Part shown: in pieces, positions 63,481 through 64,000 of the stretch | Layout of the letters: the number at the start of each line of letters is the position of its first letter | Numbering within the stretch: the first letter of the stretch is position 1 | From: Petrimonas sp. | GTDB taxonomy: Bacteria > Bacteroidota > Bacteroidia > Bacteroidales > Dysgonomonadaceae | Reading direction: 5' to 3' | NCBI GenBank assembly: GCA_012839475.1 | Contig: DUNG01000022.1 | Span: forward strand, 1 to 64,000 | DNA length: 64,000 nt | Notes under the pieces: generated by a model | Told to the model about the DNA's origin: nothing | The model's input: the letters and a program-made list of their open reading frames with translations, nothing else | Database searches by the model: none | Program-made: the position numbers and the translations under genes

Positions 63481-63544
63481 GCAATCTCCACATAGCTCTC
63501 CACTCTATTTACTCAACTTTCGTGAGTGGCATTATTGTTTGCTT

Positions 63545-64000
63545 TCAAGACGAAGTCCTCATCATCCGCAGCCACTTGAAGTAACCGAGTATCGATATTA
63601 CCGTGTAAATCCCGAAGAGGATGGAGGTGGGGTACAACCCCTGCCAGGCGTACAAACCGCAAGATACCACGTTGACCGCTATCCAGAGCAACCACTGCTC
63701 CACGTGCTTGTGAGCCAGTACCCACATGGCGATGATGCTTAGCGCCGAGGTAAAACTGTCGACATACGGCACAGGGCTATCGGTGAACCGGATCAACAGG
63801 AAGGCAATCGCGGCGTAGAGGGCAACGGTGATAGCCCCGAGCGGTAGAAACAGTCGTTTTGGCATGTGGGTGATGGGAAGTTCTCCCTCATCAGGGGCAG
63901 GGCGGTTCCATTGGATCCACCCGTATATGCTGGCGAAGAAATAGTAGATATTGATACCCATGTAGGCGTAGATTTTACTCTGAAAGAATATCCAGATGTA
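63545..64000 (-). CDS. PnuC-family vitamin transporter, partial (PnuT-like)
   Basis: The window cuts off the 5' part: the frame is open to base 64000. The visible 152 codons are membrane-spanning, with FFQSKIYAYMGINIYYFF, IYGWIQWNR, SFTSALSIIAMWVLAHK and LLWIAVNVVSCGLYAW, typical of PnuC transporters. Given the thiamine pyrophosphokinase gene on the same strand, thiamine (PnuT) is a likelier substrate than nicotinamide riboside. No TPP riboswitch can be checked since the 5' end is outside. Confidence 0.82.
   Translation of the reverse strand, partial: YIWIFFQSKIYAYMGINIYYFFASIYGWIQWNRPAPDEGELPITHMPKRLFLPLGAITVALYAAIAFLLIRFTDSPVPYVDSFTSALSIIAMWVLAHKHVEQWLLWIAVNVVSCGLYAWQGLYPTSILFGIYTVISILGYFKWLRMMRTSS

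Overview
The window looks like chromosomal DNA of a Bacteroidota bacterium, order Bacteroidales. The evidence is a SusC/SusD pair with an ECF sigma/FecR anti-sigma couple, promoters of the form TTTG-N19-TAnnTTTG, a DUF3575/DUF3868 pair, a GH3-beta-lactamase fusion, and genes without Shine-Dalgarno sequences. A Dysgonomonadaceae- or Porphyromonadaceae-like host is my guess from gene content only. There is no rRNA, CRISPR array, transposase or complete prophage.

Layout. 0-3 kb: tRNA-Gly preceded by a broken tandem copy, a secreted serine hydrolase, tRNA-Leu and an FMN reductase. 3-12 kb: a secreted sialidase-like protein, an outer-membrane protein followed by two tandem MFS exporters, a PadR/DUF2812 pair and an S9 peptidase. 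12-17 kb: a membrane protein between repeated promoter-like sequences, an M20 amidohydrolase, a superoxide dismutase with a lipoprotein signal behind a 79-bp tandem repeat, and a urea transporter. 17-20 kb: a gingipain-like exported protein overlapping a thioredoxin-like partner. 20-22.5 kb: an AT-rich island that I read as a toxin-antitoxin-SecB chaperone (TAC) module.

22.8-41 kb: a TonB receptor, then a more GC-rich stretch with a porin divergent from an 11-heme cytochrome c, initiator tRNA-Met, a polyprenyl-phosphate sugar transferase, dihydroorotase, an MG2/plug protein, 3-dehydroquinate synthase, a GH3-beta-lactamase fusion and a 5'-nucleotidase split over two genes. 41-42.5 kb: ribosomal protein L19 and RecO. 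42.5-52.7 kb: a polysaccharide-utilization-type locus: GH125 mannosidase, ECF sigma, FecR anti-sigma, STN-type SusC, SusD, a calcineurin-like phosphoesterase and a GDPD-family phosphodiesterase. The last two suggest a phosphodiester-decorated mannoside as substrate.

52.7-54.5 kb: two toxin-antitoxin pairs (HigBA and a RelE/ParE type) around a decayed piece of the GDPD gene. 54.5-57 kb: DUF3575, DUF3868 and a short-chain dehydrogenase in one operon. 57-61.5 kb: a membrane-anchored TerB-like/FtsK-gamma/CbbX-type AAA+ protein, an ASCH-domain protein and an internally deleted AlbA_2 (Schlafen-type) gene. 61.5-64 kb: thiamine pyrophosphokinase and a PnuC/PnuT transporter separated by a convergent lipoate-protein ligase and a 165-bp inverted-repeat element.

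Most notable: the candidate TAC module; a recurring arrangement in which an inserted cassette lies between an intact gene and a decayed fragment of the same gene or family; the phosphodiesterase-bearing SusCD locus; and the three-domain AAA+ protein.
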